A model generated the notes under the pieces. That model saw only the letters and a program-made list of their open reading frames with translations. It did not search any database and had not been told where the DNA came from. Shown piece after piece: positions 53,951-62,399 of a DNA stretch of 64,000 bases. The position numbers and the translations under genes were made by a program. The stretch covers positions 168,106-232,105 of the forward strand of contig NZ_BJXV01000006.1 of assembly GCF_007991175.1 (NCBI RefSeq), given 5' to 3'. Source of the DNA: Halovibrio variabilis (GTDB lineage: Bacteria > Pseudomonadota > Gammaproteobacteria > Pseudomonadales > Halomonadaceae). Numbering within the stretch: position 1 is the first letter of the stretch; each line of letters begins with the position of its first letter.

Positions 53951-54939
53951 GTGGCGTTCCTTTGCTGGCGATACCAGCGAGCTAGGTCGTTAAAGTCGCT
54001 GAGTGTGGTAGGGGCGTCTTGTGGCCATACGGGAAATAGCACCAGGGCACCCACTGCCAGCGCCGCCGCATTGGCAGCGGTGCGACCTGGGTTGCCGGGG
54101 GTTAAGCGGTCGTCATCCCCGGCGATCACTAAATCCAGGCCGTCGTATCGTTCACGTAGGGTTTCGGCCACGGCGGCTAGGTTACCCGCGTTCATGGCAC
54201 ACGCCACCGGCTCGCGGGTGTGGGCGTGAAGGGTTGCGCCAGTGGCCCAGCCCTCACAAATAAAAAGCTGGTGGCCTGCCTGCACCCTGCCAAGGGGCGC
54301 ATAAGCGCCCCGTACACGGCCACCTTTCAAAAACCGCTTGTGGCCTTGCTGGTCGATGCACTGCACATTGACCAGCTTCCCATCCGCGTACAGCGGTACT
54401 AGGAGTTGACCTTGCGCGGATTGGCGAAGGTGGTAAGGCTCGATCCCCTTTTCCACCAAGTAAGGGTGCGCAGGGTTAGCAGGGCCTGCCGCGTGCCAAA
54501 GCCGTTTTGCCGCCAGGGCGGCGCGCTCCTGCAAAGCTAAGCGCTCGGCGTCTGCCTGCTGGCGAAGCTGGGTTTTGGTGGGCACATCATAGGGCTTGGG
54601 TAGCGGCACGTTAGACGCGCCTGCACGTTGAAAAATACCCAGCCCAAGCTGCTCATCGATCAGCCTAGCGGCGTCAATTTGTCGACAGCTACGCAGGTAG
54701 CTCAGCAGGGAGACAAGATCCCCGCCATGGGCGTCATGGTCAGCAAAGTCGTTCCACTTGCCAGAGACAAGCGACACGCCAAACGAGCCTGGGCAGGCAT
54801 CGGCGCGTGCCGTGTTACGGGCTACCCACTCGCTCCCCTGGCGCTGCCCATCGGGCAGCCACTCAACCAGCAGGATTTCAGCACTGTTCAGTGCCACCAC
54901 CGCGACCTGCTGAATCTTTTGGATAGTCGTTTTAGCCAT
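53947..54939 (-). CDS. Toprim-domain primase of the island
   Basis: 330-residue primase-like protein. The N-terminal part (ACPGSFGVSLVSGKWNDFAD followed by HDAHGGDLVSL) resembles the CHC2-type zinc/primase entry region, though the cysteines are mostly gone. A Toprim domain follows: LFICEGWATGATLHAHT (catalytic Glu) and DLVIAGDDDRLTPGNPGRTA (the DxD). It overlaps the helicase start by four bases and the preceding small gene by eight. Together with the helicase it corresponds to the P4 alpha protein split in two. Confidence 0.8.
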   Translation of the reverse strand: MAKTTIQKIQQVAVVALNSAEILLVEWLPDGQRQGSEWVARNTARADACPGSFGVSLVSGKWNDFADHDAHGGDLVSLLSYLRSCRQIDAARLIDEQLGLGIFQRAGASNVPLPKPYDVPTKTQLRQQADAERLALQERAALAAKRLWHAAGPANPAHPYLVEKGIEPYHLRQSAQGQLLVPLYADGKLVNVQCIDQQGHKRFLKGGRVRGAYAPLGRVQAGHQLFICEGWATGATLHAHTREPVACAMNAGNLAAVAETLRERYDGLDLVIAGDDDRLTPGNPGRTAANAAALAVGALVLFPVWPQDAPTTLSDFNDLARWYRQQRNAT

Positions 54940-55249
54940 GACGCGCCCCCCACTTGGCAGGCGCTTTTTGGCGGTTGACGGTTTTGCGCGCCACTAGGAA
55001 AAGGTCAGACGCATCAGCCAGTAAAATACGCGATGCGATAGCCACATTGGCTAAATCACGTGCATCAGCGCTGGCTCCTGGCGTATCTAGCTGGCAAAGC
55101 GACAGCATCAAATTGCTGACTGCTTCCAGGCGCATCTCTGCTTGTTCAAACAGCGTGTCGCCATCGGCGCGTGGGTCGATCAGGATGCACTCGGCTTCTG
55201 TCAGGCAAACAGCATCTTCAAGGCGTGGGGGAATGTGTGAGTTAAGCAT
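54932..55249 (-). CDS. Small hypothetical protein of the island operon
   Basis: 105-residue helical, acidic protein (DTLFEQAEMRLEAVSNLMLS, DLANVAIASRILLADASDLF). No family recognised. It overlaps the neighbouring genes by eight bases on each side, so it belongs to the replication operon. Its pattern resembles small phage helical proteins of unknown role. Confidence 0.65.
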   Translation of the reverse strand: MLNSHIPPRLEDAVCLTEAECILIDPRADGDTLFEQAEMRLEAVSNLMLSLCQLDTPGASADARDLANVAIASRILLADASDLFLVARKTVNRQKAPAKWGARHG

Positions 55250-55481
55250 TACCCACCTCCTCGACGCATAGGCGCTCTAGCTCGATGAGGAGTTGGTCGT
55301 GTTCTTGGTAAGAAAGGGCGTTAAGTGCGCAGGCCATGCGAGCCATGCCTAACAACTGGTGAAGCTGTTCAGGCTTACGGTTCACACGGTAAGCAATCAG
55401 TTTTGCACCGATAAGCGCGGTAGAAACTTGCGAGGGGGAAATTTGGGTGTGCGTGTACGCACCTTGGCTGTGATTGGCCAT
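55242..55481 (-). CDS. Small hypothetical protein of the island operon
   Basis: 79-residue protein, mostly helical (TALIGAKLIAYRVNRKPEQL, MARMACALNALSYQEHDQLL). ATG 55481 has AAGGAG about 8 bases upstream. The frame is open to 55826, but that extension covers a region with stacked repeats and no coding character. It begins the translated part of the primase-helicase operon. Confidence 0.65.
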   Translation of the reverse strand: MANHSQGAYTHTQISPSQVSTALIGAKLIAYRVNRKPEQLHQLLGMARMACALNALSYQEHDQLLIELERLCVEEVGNA

Positions 55482-55931
55482 GGGTAAGACTCCTTTGTGT
55501 TTGGAGTCACCACGATCCTTCCTACGGGATTGGGTGGCGACCGTACGCGGGGTAGGAAACCGGTCACAAAGGAAACCGGCCAGACCGAAGTCTGCCCACG
55601 CACAGCCGCCATAACGACGCACTACAGGCATGAAAAAAGCGCCTGCAATGGTAGGGGCGCTGTAGCGCCTTTGTGAAATCGGGTTCCTACGCCCGGCTGT
55701 AGATTTTGCTACAGCGCTACCATGATAAACATTCCCTAGCGTTCCCCGCAAGCTTTCGAGGCAGCAAATTTCACTTACTTTGATAGACTTCATGGGCACC
55801 TTTCTTTTGCTTTGCTTCGGCTCCATCGCCCCCCAGCTTTGGAGCCTTTTTGCGTTTTTTGGACAAAGCTTCCCCCTACCCGCTGGGCGTTTGCCCAGCA
55901 GCGTTACTGCTTGCGGAAAGGGTTTAGGGGG
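55482..55931 (-). promoter_or_regulatory. Leader of the replication operon with paired repeats (P4-type immunity region?)
   Basis: 450 bases without a certain gene. GCGCTGTAGC (55657-55666) is exactly complementary to GCTACAGCGC (55708-55717), and GGCGCT-GT-AGCGCC (55656-55669) is itself a small palindrome. GGAAACCGG is repeated at 55555 and 55571. Two overlapping minus-strand frames run through 55500-55610, one with WPVSFVTGF and IVVTPNTKE, which recalls the small Ash/Kil-type leader frames of P4 elements. P4 controls this operon by an RNA (CI RNA) pairing with leader sequences, so a similar mechanism is possible. Confidence 0.4.
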
Positions 55932-56159
55932 TTAGCAGTCGGTTTCGACGATGCCCGTAGAGGATTGCTTGCTGAAACGTTGGGCACTGCCACTCTGGTT
56001 GTTCACCAACTTGGCGAATATGTTTCCTGTGGAGCCCCTACGAAAGGTTTTCTCGCTGGGGGTACGCATTGCGTCAATCATGGCGGTAGACATGGCCGCC
56101 AAGTCCTCAGCGGTCAGCTTTAGCGTGGTGCCGTTGATCGTGACTTCAAACTGGTTCAT
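55932..56159 (-). CDS. Small hypothetical protein next to AlpA
   Basis: 75-residue protein beginning MNQFEVTINGTTLKLTAEDL, with an amphipathic helix and a basic C-terminal tail rich in S, G and N. AGGAG lies 8 bases before the ATG. It overlaps the AlpA stop by four bases. No family recognised. Confidence 0.6.
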   Translation of the reverse strand: MNQFEVTINGTTLKLTAEDLAAMSTAMIDAMRTPSEKTFRRGSTGNIFAKLVNNQSGSAQRFSKQSSTGIVETDC

Positions 56160-56458
56160 GCGCGTTGCTCCTGCGGTTGAGTGGTCATGCGTAGCGGTGT
56201 GGGGCAGTTTTCCAGGCGTTGACGTTTGCGCGCTTCCAGGCAGTGGGCAATCCAGCTATCCACCTCCTCTTCCAGCCAAGCAACGCTTTTGCCACCGATA
56301 GGCACCGGGGCCGGAAACGTGCCCTGGCGAATACCTTCATAAATGGCCGAACGGCTCTTTCCGGTTTTCTGCTCCACGTCTTTACGGCGCAACAGGCGAT
56401 TGCCTAGCGGGATCTGGTTCACGGTCTTGAAGTTGGGTTGGTGTGTGGTGTCGGTCAT
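56156..56458 (-). CDS. alpA: AlpA-family transcriptional regulator
   Basis: 100-residue DNA-binding protein of the AlpA family (MerR-like winged helix used by P4-type satellites). The core reads LLRRKDVEQKTGKSRSAIYE, then GIRQGTFPAPVPIGGKSVAW and EEEVDSWIAHCLEARKRQR, which is the standard AlpA pattern. ATG 56458 has GAGGAC 8-9 bases upstream; 11 extra codons lie upstream in frame. AlpA proteins activate integrase/excision or early genes of their element; the roughly 500 bases before it should contain its promoter. Confidence 0.88.
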   Translation of the reverse strand: MTDTTHQPNFKTVNQIPLGNRLLRRKDVEQKTGKSRSAIYEGIRQGTFPAPVPIGGKSVAWLEEEVDSWIAHCLEARKRQRLENCPTPLRMTTQPQEQRA

Positions 56459-56954
56459 GGGTTTATGTCCTCGCGGTCTCTTTCCGGCCAAGTGCCTTAA
56501 TGGCCCTATGAAGCTTGACGATTATCAGTAAGGCACACCACTGGTAGGCGTTGTGCCAAGATCCCGGCACAACGGCATATCAGATGCATAAGGATCAAGA
56601 GCAACCGAAAGAGGTAATCCTGCGAGTCGAAAGGTCTTTGTGTGGTGTGTCATGTGGTAACTTCCTCAAGCTAATGGGTGACGTAGCAAGCGTTGCGCTC
56701 AAGACACCACCAGCTTGACGAGGATTAGGCGAGACGGCCAGAAACGGCTGTTGTAATACTGTATATATATACAAAAGAAATGTGCTGCATGATCTGTTGA
56801 ATCCGCAGCACATTGCGCTAGAAAGGAGGGGTATTTTTTTAATGCCTATAAATTCAGTCACTTAAGCGATAGATCACCACTGATTAATCTGTTGTAAAAA
56901 CTGACGTTCTTACAACACGTAGACACCAGCGGCTGACCTATCTCAATGGCGACG
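56459..56954. promoter_or_regulatory. Intergenic control region before alpA
   Basis: No gene is convincing here. It includes an alternating TATATATA tract (about 56761-56772) and a hairpin TGTGCTGC/GCAGCACA (56781-56788 and 56805-56812, 16-base loop). It separates the integrase-regulator pair from alpA and probably holds the early promoters. Confidence 0.4.
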
Positions 56955-57749
56955 CTAACCTTTTACTACCCCGCTCTTGGTAGCAGTGGCCTGCTCGAGC
57001 GCATGAAGAACCAGCTTGGTATCCACGACTGTAGATTCACCTTGATGGAGGTTCGTCATCGCATGCACATGAACCCATTCAGGGCTAATCATCTCAAAGT
57101 GATAACCGTTTTTTTCGAAGGTATAGCACGCATCATCAGGTACCCAGACTTTAAAACCTAGATTGGAAGCGCTTCTTACTGAAGCCTCTACCGCTCCCTC
57201 ACTGGTCGATCCCACTACCACGAGTTGGTGAATGGATCTTTTTAACAGCCAATCCTCGATACTGGAGCGTAAAAACGCATTCGGGATGCTTTTATCGAAA
57301 ATCTGCTCGTTAGTAAGAGGTTCAAAGCCAGGCTTAAAAAGCACACCAGGATGGCCGGGAGAGTATGGTGATTCTGGATCAGTAGAGATGTGGCGCACAT
57401 GTAGAATGGGCAGCGCGTGCTCTCGCCACGCGTTAAGCAGTTGAGCCATGTTTTGTTCGGCATCATTGTTATTGCGCTTTCTATGATACGGGTAGTACTT
57501 ATCCGCCTGCTGCTGCTCCAGGATCACTAGCGCACATGCATAAGGGCTCAATCGCGTTAAACCGAATTTCTCCACCACATCATCTATTGTGGTGCTTTCC
57601 ACGGTCTCGTTCATTTTGAACTTAGCGCCGCACTTTGCGTTTTTACATTCCCGATAGGTGACATAAAAACCCTCAGTCATTTTTCGACTAGATCTGATAC
57701 GGGATTCCGATGTGCAATAGGGGCATTCGACAGGTAACTTGAGTCGCAT
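56955..57749 (-). CDS. Ogr/Delta-type zinc finger fused to a pseudo-isochorismatase domain
   Basis: 264-residue protein with an unusual architecture. Residues 9-40 are a four-cysteine zinc finger (C9-x2-C12-x22-C35-x4-C40) like the phage P2/P4 activators Ogr and Delta. Residues about 70-250 follow the isochorismatase-like hydrolase fold: LLNAWREHALPILHVRH, IFDKSIPNAFLRSSIEDWLL and HQLVVVGSTSEGAVEASVRS. The catalytic Cys position is Ala186 and the usual Asp of VIDMQ is Leu77; only Lys153 remains. So the hydrolase part is probably a ligand-binding or dimerisation domain. Its ATG follows the integrase stop directly, so it is co-expressed with the integrase. Confidence 0.75.
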   Translation of the reverse strand: MRLKLPVECPYCTSESRIRSSRKMTEGFYVTYRECKNAKCGAKFKMNETVESTTIDDVVEKFGLTRLSPYACALVILEQQQADKYYPYHRKRNNNDAEQNMAQLLNAWREHALPILHVRHISTDPESPYSPGHPGVLFKPGFEPLTNEQIFDKSIPNAFLRSSIEDWLLKRSIHQLVVVGSTSEGAVEASVRSASNLGFKVWVPDDACYTFEKNGYHFEMISPEWVHVHAMTNLHQGESTVVDTKLVLHALEQATATKSGVVKG

Positions 57750-58943
57750 TTAAACCTCGGCGCTAATGTTATCTAGGTAGTTCGCCCAAAACTGCATCAT
57801 GGCGGGCCGCTGATCCGGGGCCATGTGTTCAGCATGTGTGTAAACGCCTTCGATCCCTGGCAATTTGTGTGAAAGCTGAAGTTCTATCCATTCTCTGGGG
57901 TAGCCAAGCTCTTTTAAGCCGGTGGCCACCACATGGCGGGTGCCGTGGGGAACGTGCCTGCCCTCATAACCCATACGCTTTAGAGCCATGCCAAAAGCGG
58001 CATCGGAGATTGGTTTTCGTGGGTCATTACGGCCAGGAAATAGCAATTTGAAGGGGGCTGTTAGTTTGTGAAGGTAACGCAGCTCGTCCACCGCCTGGGC
58101 AGGCAGGGGCACTTGGTGCGCCCTGCCCATTTTCATTCGCTCGGCGGGGATCTTCCAAACGGCTGCATCTAAGTCGAACTCAACCCACTCTGCCTTGCGC
58201 AGCTCACCAGGGCGAACGGCTGTCAGTAGCAGTAGCTTTAGGCCAATGCGCACCATGGGGCTTTTATCGTACGCCTCAATATCGCGCACAAGCTGCGGTA
58301 GCTCACTTTGCGGGAGATGGTGGAAGCTACCCCGCTTGTAGGGCTTGAGCGCCGTTTGAAGGTCAGTAAGGGGGTTGTAGCTGGCTCTACCCGTAATGAT
58401 GGCAAAGCGGTAGATGTCACGACAAAAGGCGTGCAGGCGGCGTCTCTGCTCGAATTTGCCTGCATCCTCTAGCGTGCGCAGGATCTCCAACCACTCCAGC
58501 GGTAAAATGCTCTCAATAGCGCGGTCTCCAACCTTCGGAAACACGTACATTTCAAGCACACGTCTGCTGTCGTTGACACGTTTAGAGCCTTCTTTCCAGC
58601 GCGGCACCATGGCGGCATGCCACTCCATCGCCAGCACTTTGAAAGTGTTCTCTGACGCGTACTTTAGAGCGCGCTTTTCGTTCTGTTTGTGCTCGACAGG
58701 ATCAATACCCTTAGCAATCAACCGTCTTAAGTCGGTTCGCTTCTCTCGTGCCTCTGCAAGGGTCACTTCGGGGTATTTGCCCAGGCTGATCATGTTGCGC
58801 TTGCCGTTGGGGCGGGTGTAGCGCAAACGCCATCCACGGCTGCCGTTGGTTGTGATCCTAAGTTCTAATCCCAAGCCATCGGAGAGGGTAACAATTTTCG
58901 TGCCTGGCTTAGTTGCGTTTATCTGACGGGTAGTTAGCGCCAT
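57750..58943 (-). CDS. int: P4-type tyrosine integrase
   Basis: 397-residue integrase with the DUF4102 arm-binding N terminus (MALTTRQINATKPGTKIVTL, then GWRLRYTRPNGKRNMISLGK). The catalytic domain has TAVRPGELRKAEW (first Arg), HVPHGTRHVVATGL (His-x-x-Arg) and LPGIEGVYTHAEH (Tyr). It lies about 125 bases from the tRNA-Arg it used and reads away from it. Start 58943 is set by family similarity; the frame extends to 58985 with no strong ribosome site in either case. Confidence 0.93.
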   Translation of the reverse strand: MALTTRQINATKPGTKIVTLSDGLGLELRITTNGSRGWRLRYTRPNGKRNMISLGKYPEVTLAEAREKRTDLRRLIAKGIDPVEHKQNEKRALKYASENTFKVLAMEWHAAMVPRWKEGSKRVNDSRRVLEMYVFPKVGDRAIESILPLEWLEILRTLEDAGKFEQRRRLHAFCRDIYRFAIITGRASYNPLTDLQTALKPYKRGSFHHLPQSELPQLVRDIEAYDKSPMVRIGLKLLLLTAVRPGELRKAEWVEFDLDAAVWKIPAERMKMGRAHQVPLPAQAVDELRYLHKLTAPFKLLFPGRNDPRKPISDAAFGMALKRMGYEGRHVPHGTRHVVATGLKELGYPREWIELQLSHKLPGIEGVYTHAEHMAPDQRPAMMQFWANYLDNISAEV

Positions 58944-59108
58944 GAGGGTATACCGAGAATCCTCGAATAGGGGTCTATACCCCACTGTATACCACTTTGC
59001 GGCTGGCTTTGGAAGGAATACTGAGGAACTGTGAGGGGCAAAAAATTAAAGTCTTTCAGAGTGTTAGACTTCGATTTTGGCCTTGTCAGGACTTCTCAAG
59101 ATAGCCCG

Positions 59109-59126
59109 TTGGCGTCCCTGGCAGGA
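59109..59126. other. Proximal att site in tRNA-Arg
   Basis: TTGGCGTCCCTGGCAGGA, the 3' end of the tRNA (minus strand), is the partner of the copy at 43571-43588. The tRNA gene is complete here, as expected because the element restores the 3' end on integration. Confidence 0.85.
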
Positions 59127-59186
59127 TTCGAACCTGCGACCTGCCGCTTAGGAGGCGGCTGCTCTATCCTACTGAGCTACAGGGAC
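59110..59186 (-). tRNA. tRNA-Arg (anticodon CCU)
   Basis: 77 nt including an encoded CCA. The acceptor stem GTCCCTG pairs with CAGGGAC, the D-arm is GCTC/GAGC, and the anticodon stem GCCGC/GCGGC holds the loop CTCCTAA with anticodon CCT. The T-arm is GCAGG-TTCGAAT-CCTGC. All arms fold without mismatches. It reads AGG codons. Integration site of the neighbouring island. Confidence 0.97.
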
Positions 59187-59267
59187 TAACGCGATCTTAG
59201 AGCGGGTGCGTAGTATAACGCGTCCGCTTAAGCAGGGCCAACTGGGTTGCGCTCTTCAACCTGGTGG

Positions 59268-60215
59268 CTATATCCAGCCGAGTAAACGCAGCGTAAAAAC
59301 GCCCAGCGTAACGGTAATGCTCGCCATCAGCGTGGTGATGGCGATGATATTGGCGGCTAGCGCCACATTGCCGCCTATCGCTTTGACCATCACAAAGCTC
59401 GCGGCCGCGGTGGGGCTGGCGAAGAACAGGAACAACAAGCCCAACTGTTCACCTGAAAAGCCCATCATCCACGCCGCCAGAGTGGAAAGCACCGGTAACA
59501 CTACCATCTTCATCAAACTGGCGCCTAGCGCCACTTGGCTACTGCCGCGCATGCTTGACACGGAAAGCGTCGCGCCGATACAAATCAGCGCCAGCGGTAG
59601 CGTTAGGGAAGCAAAGTAGTCCCCCGAGGTAATCAACCAACGGGGCAGTGGGATCGACAGCGCCGTAAACGGCAGCGCGGCGAACACGGACAAAATCAGC
59701 GGGTTCTTGGCAACGTGTTTTAATAGGCTGCGCCAATCTGTTGCCTGCCCAGGCTGGTAGAACGCCAGTATGACCACCGAAAGCGCGTTATACACCACGA
59801 TGACGACGCCCAACAGCAGGCTGCCCGCCGAAAGGCCATAGTTACCGTACATCCCCGCCGCTAACGCCAGCCCGACTATCCCGCAATTGCCGCGAAACGC
59901 CCCTTGTACGTAAATGCCTCGGTCATCATGCGCTACTCGATAGTGCGCCCACGCCCAGCTTAGCAGAAACTGCCCCAGCGTCGCGGCGGCAAAAAACACC
60001 ATGAGCGGGACATCCAATGCTACGCTCAAATCGGCTTTTATTAAGCTGAGAAAAATCAGTGTGGGGAGCGTGGCTTTAAACACGAGCGCCGAGGCGGTCG
60101 TCACAAACGCACTATCGATCCAGCGCAACCGCTTAAGACCCAAGCCTAGAAACACCATCGCAAAAACAGGCAGCGTGACATCCAGCGTACGGGCAAACAG
60201 CTCAAGTAGGTTCAC
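59268..60215 (-). CDS. AEC-family (auxin efflux carrier-like) transporter
   Basis: 315-residue inner-membrane protein with about ten hydrophobic helices. FAMVFLGLGLKRLRWIDSAF at the start, the broken-helix GNCGIVGLALAAGMYG and ICIGATLSVSSMRG in the second half are AEC family features. Substrates of bacterial members include dicarboxylates and malonate, but none can be assigned here. It is monocistronic beside the tRNA gene. Confidence 0.85.
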   Translation of the reverse strand: MNLLELFARTLDVTLPVFAMVFLGLGLKRLRWIDSAFVTTASALVFKATLPTLIFLSLIKADLSVALDVPLMVFFAAATLGQFLLSWAWAHYRVAHDDRGIYVQGAFRGNCGIVGLALAAGMYGNYGLSAGSLLLGVVIVVYNALSVVILAFYQPGQATDWRSLLKHVAKNPLILSVFAALPFTALSIPLPRWLITSGDYFASLTLPLALICIGATLSVSSMRGSSQVALGASLMKMVVLPVLSTLAAWMMGFSGEQLGLLFLFFASPTAAASFVMVKAIGGNVALAANIIAITTLMASITVTLGVFTLRLLGWI

Positions 60216-60374
60216 AGTAAAATCTCGGTCAGCCTGGGTTTTAACACAAGTGTAGCACTTGCTTATATTCTACTGCTCAGCGAGATTTGTCGATCAGCTC
60301 AGCCAACTGCTTAGCCGTACTGGTTTTTCATTAAGCACTTAGGCGCGCAGCGCCGTATAAAGAGCTGGTTGAGT

Positions 60375-62399
60375 TTAATGAGGCAGGTCGAAGAGCGCCG
60401 CCTGATCAGGCTCAAGCGGCATGTTCACCACGACGCCATTTCGGCCTTTATCTTTGGCTTCGTAACTGCCTGCATCGGCGCGCCCGATCACATCGACAAT
60501 AGAGTGATCGTGCTCACTAAACGTGGTCACCCCGATACTCAGCGTGACCGCATACTCCTTGCCTTCATGGGTCACCGCAATTTCACCCACCGACTGGCGC
60601 AAAGACTCCGCAATTTTCTTCGCCTGAGGTAAGGTACAACTTGGCAGCAGCACGCCAAACTCGTCGCCGCCTTGCCGGGCCACATGGTCGCTACGGCGAA
60701 CTTCCCATGCGACGATCTGGGCAATGCGCCGCAGCATTTCATCGCCTAGCGCGTGGCCGCCTTCATCATTAATGGGCTTAAAGTGGTCCAAATCGAACAG
60801 CAAAAGCGCAGAAGGGGTACTGGTTTTTTGAAAATCAGCGAAGGCTTCTTCCAAACGGCGCTCAAAACCACGCCGATTTAACAGACCCGTCAATGGATCG
60901 TGCTCGGCTTCCCAGCGCTGTAGCGCCTCCTGCTGTCGGCGCTCGGTGATATCTTTCACAACACCGACCAAACCTAACGTATGCCCATCTTGCGAAAGCG
61001 TGACCACGCGGGCATGAACGTCCAACCACAGCAGCTCGTTATCGCTGCGCACGAAACGGAACTGACGCACGAAATCACTGCCGGTGCGCAAGCTATGCTG
61101 CCACATATCTCTCGTTCCATCGCGATCGTCAACGTAGATCTGCCTGATCCACTCCTCCATCGGCACCTCAGCGGTAATTCCCAACATGTCCAACAGGGCT
61201 GGATTCATGTAAGTGATATCGCCGTTAACATCCACGACGAACATCCCTTGGGGCGCCGCACTAAGTACCGAGTCTAAAAAGGCCTCGCGCTCTTGCAGGT
61301 TGCCGAGCAATTGCTGTCGCTCTTCTTCCACCCGGTTAAAGGTGGACGCCACCTGCTGTAGCTCTTGCATATTGGTCGCCAGGCTGACGTTTTCGCGGTA
61401 CCCCAGCCCCACTTCACCAATTTGCTTTTCTAAATGCCGAAGGGGTGAAAGCACGCGACCCAACATCCACCAGAGCAACGGCATTATCAGCAGCGCCAGC
61501 GATACCCATAGCCACCATAGCTGTTGAATAAAGCCCGCTAGCGGAAGCTGTGCTTGTTCAACCGGCAAGAAGAGACCGATGACCCAGTCCGCCGGCCAAA
61601 TTTGCGCATAGGATTGCAGCGCTTGCTCGCCGGTTAAAATCTCGCTAACACCATCCCCTTGCCAGCCATAAAGCGCCAAGTTCAACAGCGGGTTAAATTC
61701 CTCGCTCGGCACAGATGCATTTATTAACGAAGGGTTGGGATGATATAAAATGCTTCCCGAGGCAGTTGCAACGGCTGCATAACCTTTCTCGCCCAAACGC
61801 ACCTTGGCTAAGCGGCTAAAGATTCCGCCCGAGTCAAGGCTGACCACCCCGCTAATGAAGCCATTGAAATCACCCTGTTGGTTAAACCGTGGCACGCTCA
61901 CCAGCACTATCGGCATACCGCTCGCCCGCCCTACAAAAGGCTCGCTGACGTAGGGCCGCCGGGCGCCGCGCAACATACGAAAGTATTCTGTCTCAGCGGT
62001 ATCGAGTCCTACGCGGCCAACAACGACGGGCCAGTCTGCAATAATGCGACCCTCTGGATTACTCACCACAATCCCTTCAAACAGGGCCAAAAGGGGGTCT
62101 TTGTTGCGCAGCTCATCTCTAATCCAGTCTGCATCATCAGCAACACCGATGATTGTGTTTAACCGCTCTAGTGTCTGAAAGCGCAACTCTATTTGCTGGG
62201 TAATCTCATCCGCCAGCATGGTAGATTCATAGCGTAGGTGAGACATATTGGTCTCATGCACCATCGTTTTACCTAGCTGCCACGCCATACCCAGCACTAA
62301 CGTCACCACGACTAGCCAGGTCATTGCTAATCCCAGCAGAAGCCGCCCTCGCAAAGAACGAAAGCCATATGACTGATTTATAGGGCGAAAAAAACGCAC
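60375..62399 (-). CDS. Membrane diguanylate cyclase (Cache-HAMP-PAS-GGDEF)
   Basis: About 674 residues. One transmembrane helix (LLLGLAMTWLVVVTLVLGMA), a long periplasmic double-Cache sensor domain, a second helix (WWLWVSLALLIMPLLWWML), a HAMP-like linker and a PAS domain (SVLSAAPQGMFVVDVNGDIT) are seen. A C-terminal GGDEF domain follows. The active motif is GGDEF in RQGGDEFGVLLPS, with RRSD five residues before as I-site. It should make c-di-GMP in response to an external ligand. GTG 62399 has AAGGT upstream; a TTG at 62471 is the longer alternative (698 residues). Confidence 0.88.
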   Translation of the reverse strand: MRFFRPINQSYGFRSLRGRLLLGLAMTWLVVVTLVLGMAWQLGKTMVHETNMSHLRYESTMLADEITQQIELRFQTLERLNTIIGVADDADWIRDELRNKDPLLALFEGIVVSNPEGRIIADWPVVVGRVGLDTAETEYFRMLRGARRPYVSEPFVGRASGMPIVLVSVPRFNQQGDFNGFISGVVSLDSGGIFSRLAKVRLGEKGYAAVATASGSILYHPNPSLINASVPSEEFNPLLNLALYGWQGDGVSEILTGEQALQSYAQIWPADWVIGLFLPVEQAQLPLAGFIQQLWWLWVSLALLIMPLLWWMLGRVLSPLRHLEKQIGEVGLGYRENVSLATNMQELQQVASTFNRVEEERQQLLGNLQEREAFLDSVLSAAPQGMFVVDVNGDITYMNPALLDMLGITAEVPMEEWIRQIYVDDRDGTRDMWQHSLRTGSDFVRQFRFVRSDNELLWLDVHARVVTLSQDGHTLGLVGVVKDITERRQQEALQRWEAEHDPLTGLLNRRGFERRLEEAFADFQKTSTPSALLLFDLDHFKPINDEGGHALGDEMLRRIAQIVAWEVRRSDHVARQGGDEFGVLLPSCTLPQAKKIAESLRQSVGEIAVTHEGKEYAVTLSIGVTTFSEHDHSIVDVIGRADAGSYEAKDKGRNGVVVNMPLEPDQAALFDLPH

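Larger units (their letters stand above)
43589..59108. mobile_element. Integrated P4/satellite-like genomic island in tRNA-Arg(CCU)
   Basis: The region is bounded by an 18-bp direct repeat (43571-43588 and 59109-59126) derived from the tRNA 3' end, and a tyrosine integrase gene lies about 125 bases from the tRNA. Every gene is on the minus strand, and the order integrase, zinc-finger regulator, AlpA, small proteins, primase, helicase resembles P4-type satellites. No capsid, tail or terminase gene is present, so it cannot be an autonomous phage. The distal third is AT-rich cargo (AbiV-like, TrlF-like, FRG) and includes an IS256 element. Confidence 0.85.

Noticed and set aside
55482..55826. N-terminal extension of the 79-residue island protein
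   Set aside because: A strong ribosome site marks ATG 55481; the extension covers the repeat-rich leader.
56595..56861. Minus-strand frame of 88 codons before alpA
   Set aside because: No ribosome site, no family pattern, and it includes the hairpin and TATATA tract of a control region.
60260..60340. Short minus-strand tail reading AKQLAELIDKSR and a stop
   Set aside because: An in-frame stop lies five codons upstream and no neighbouring sequence extends it; too short to support as a gene remnant.
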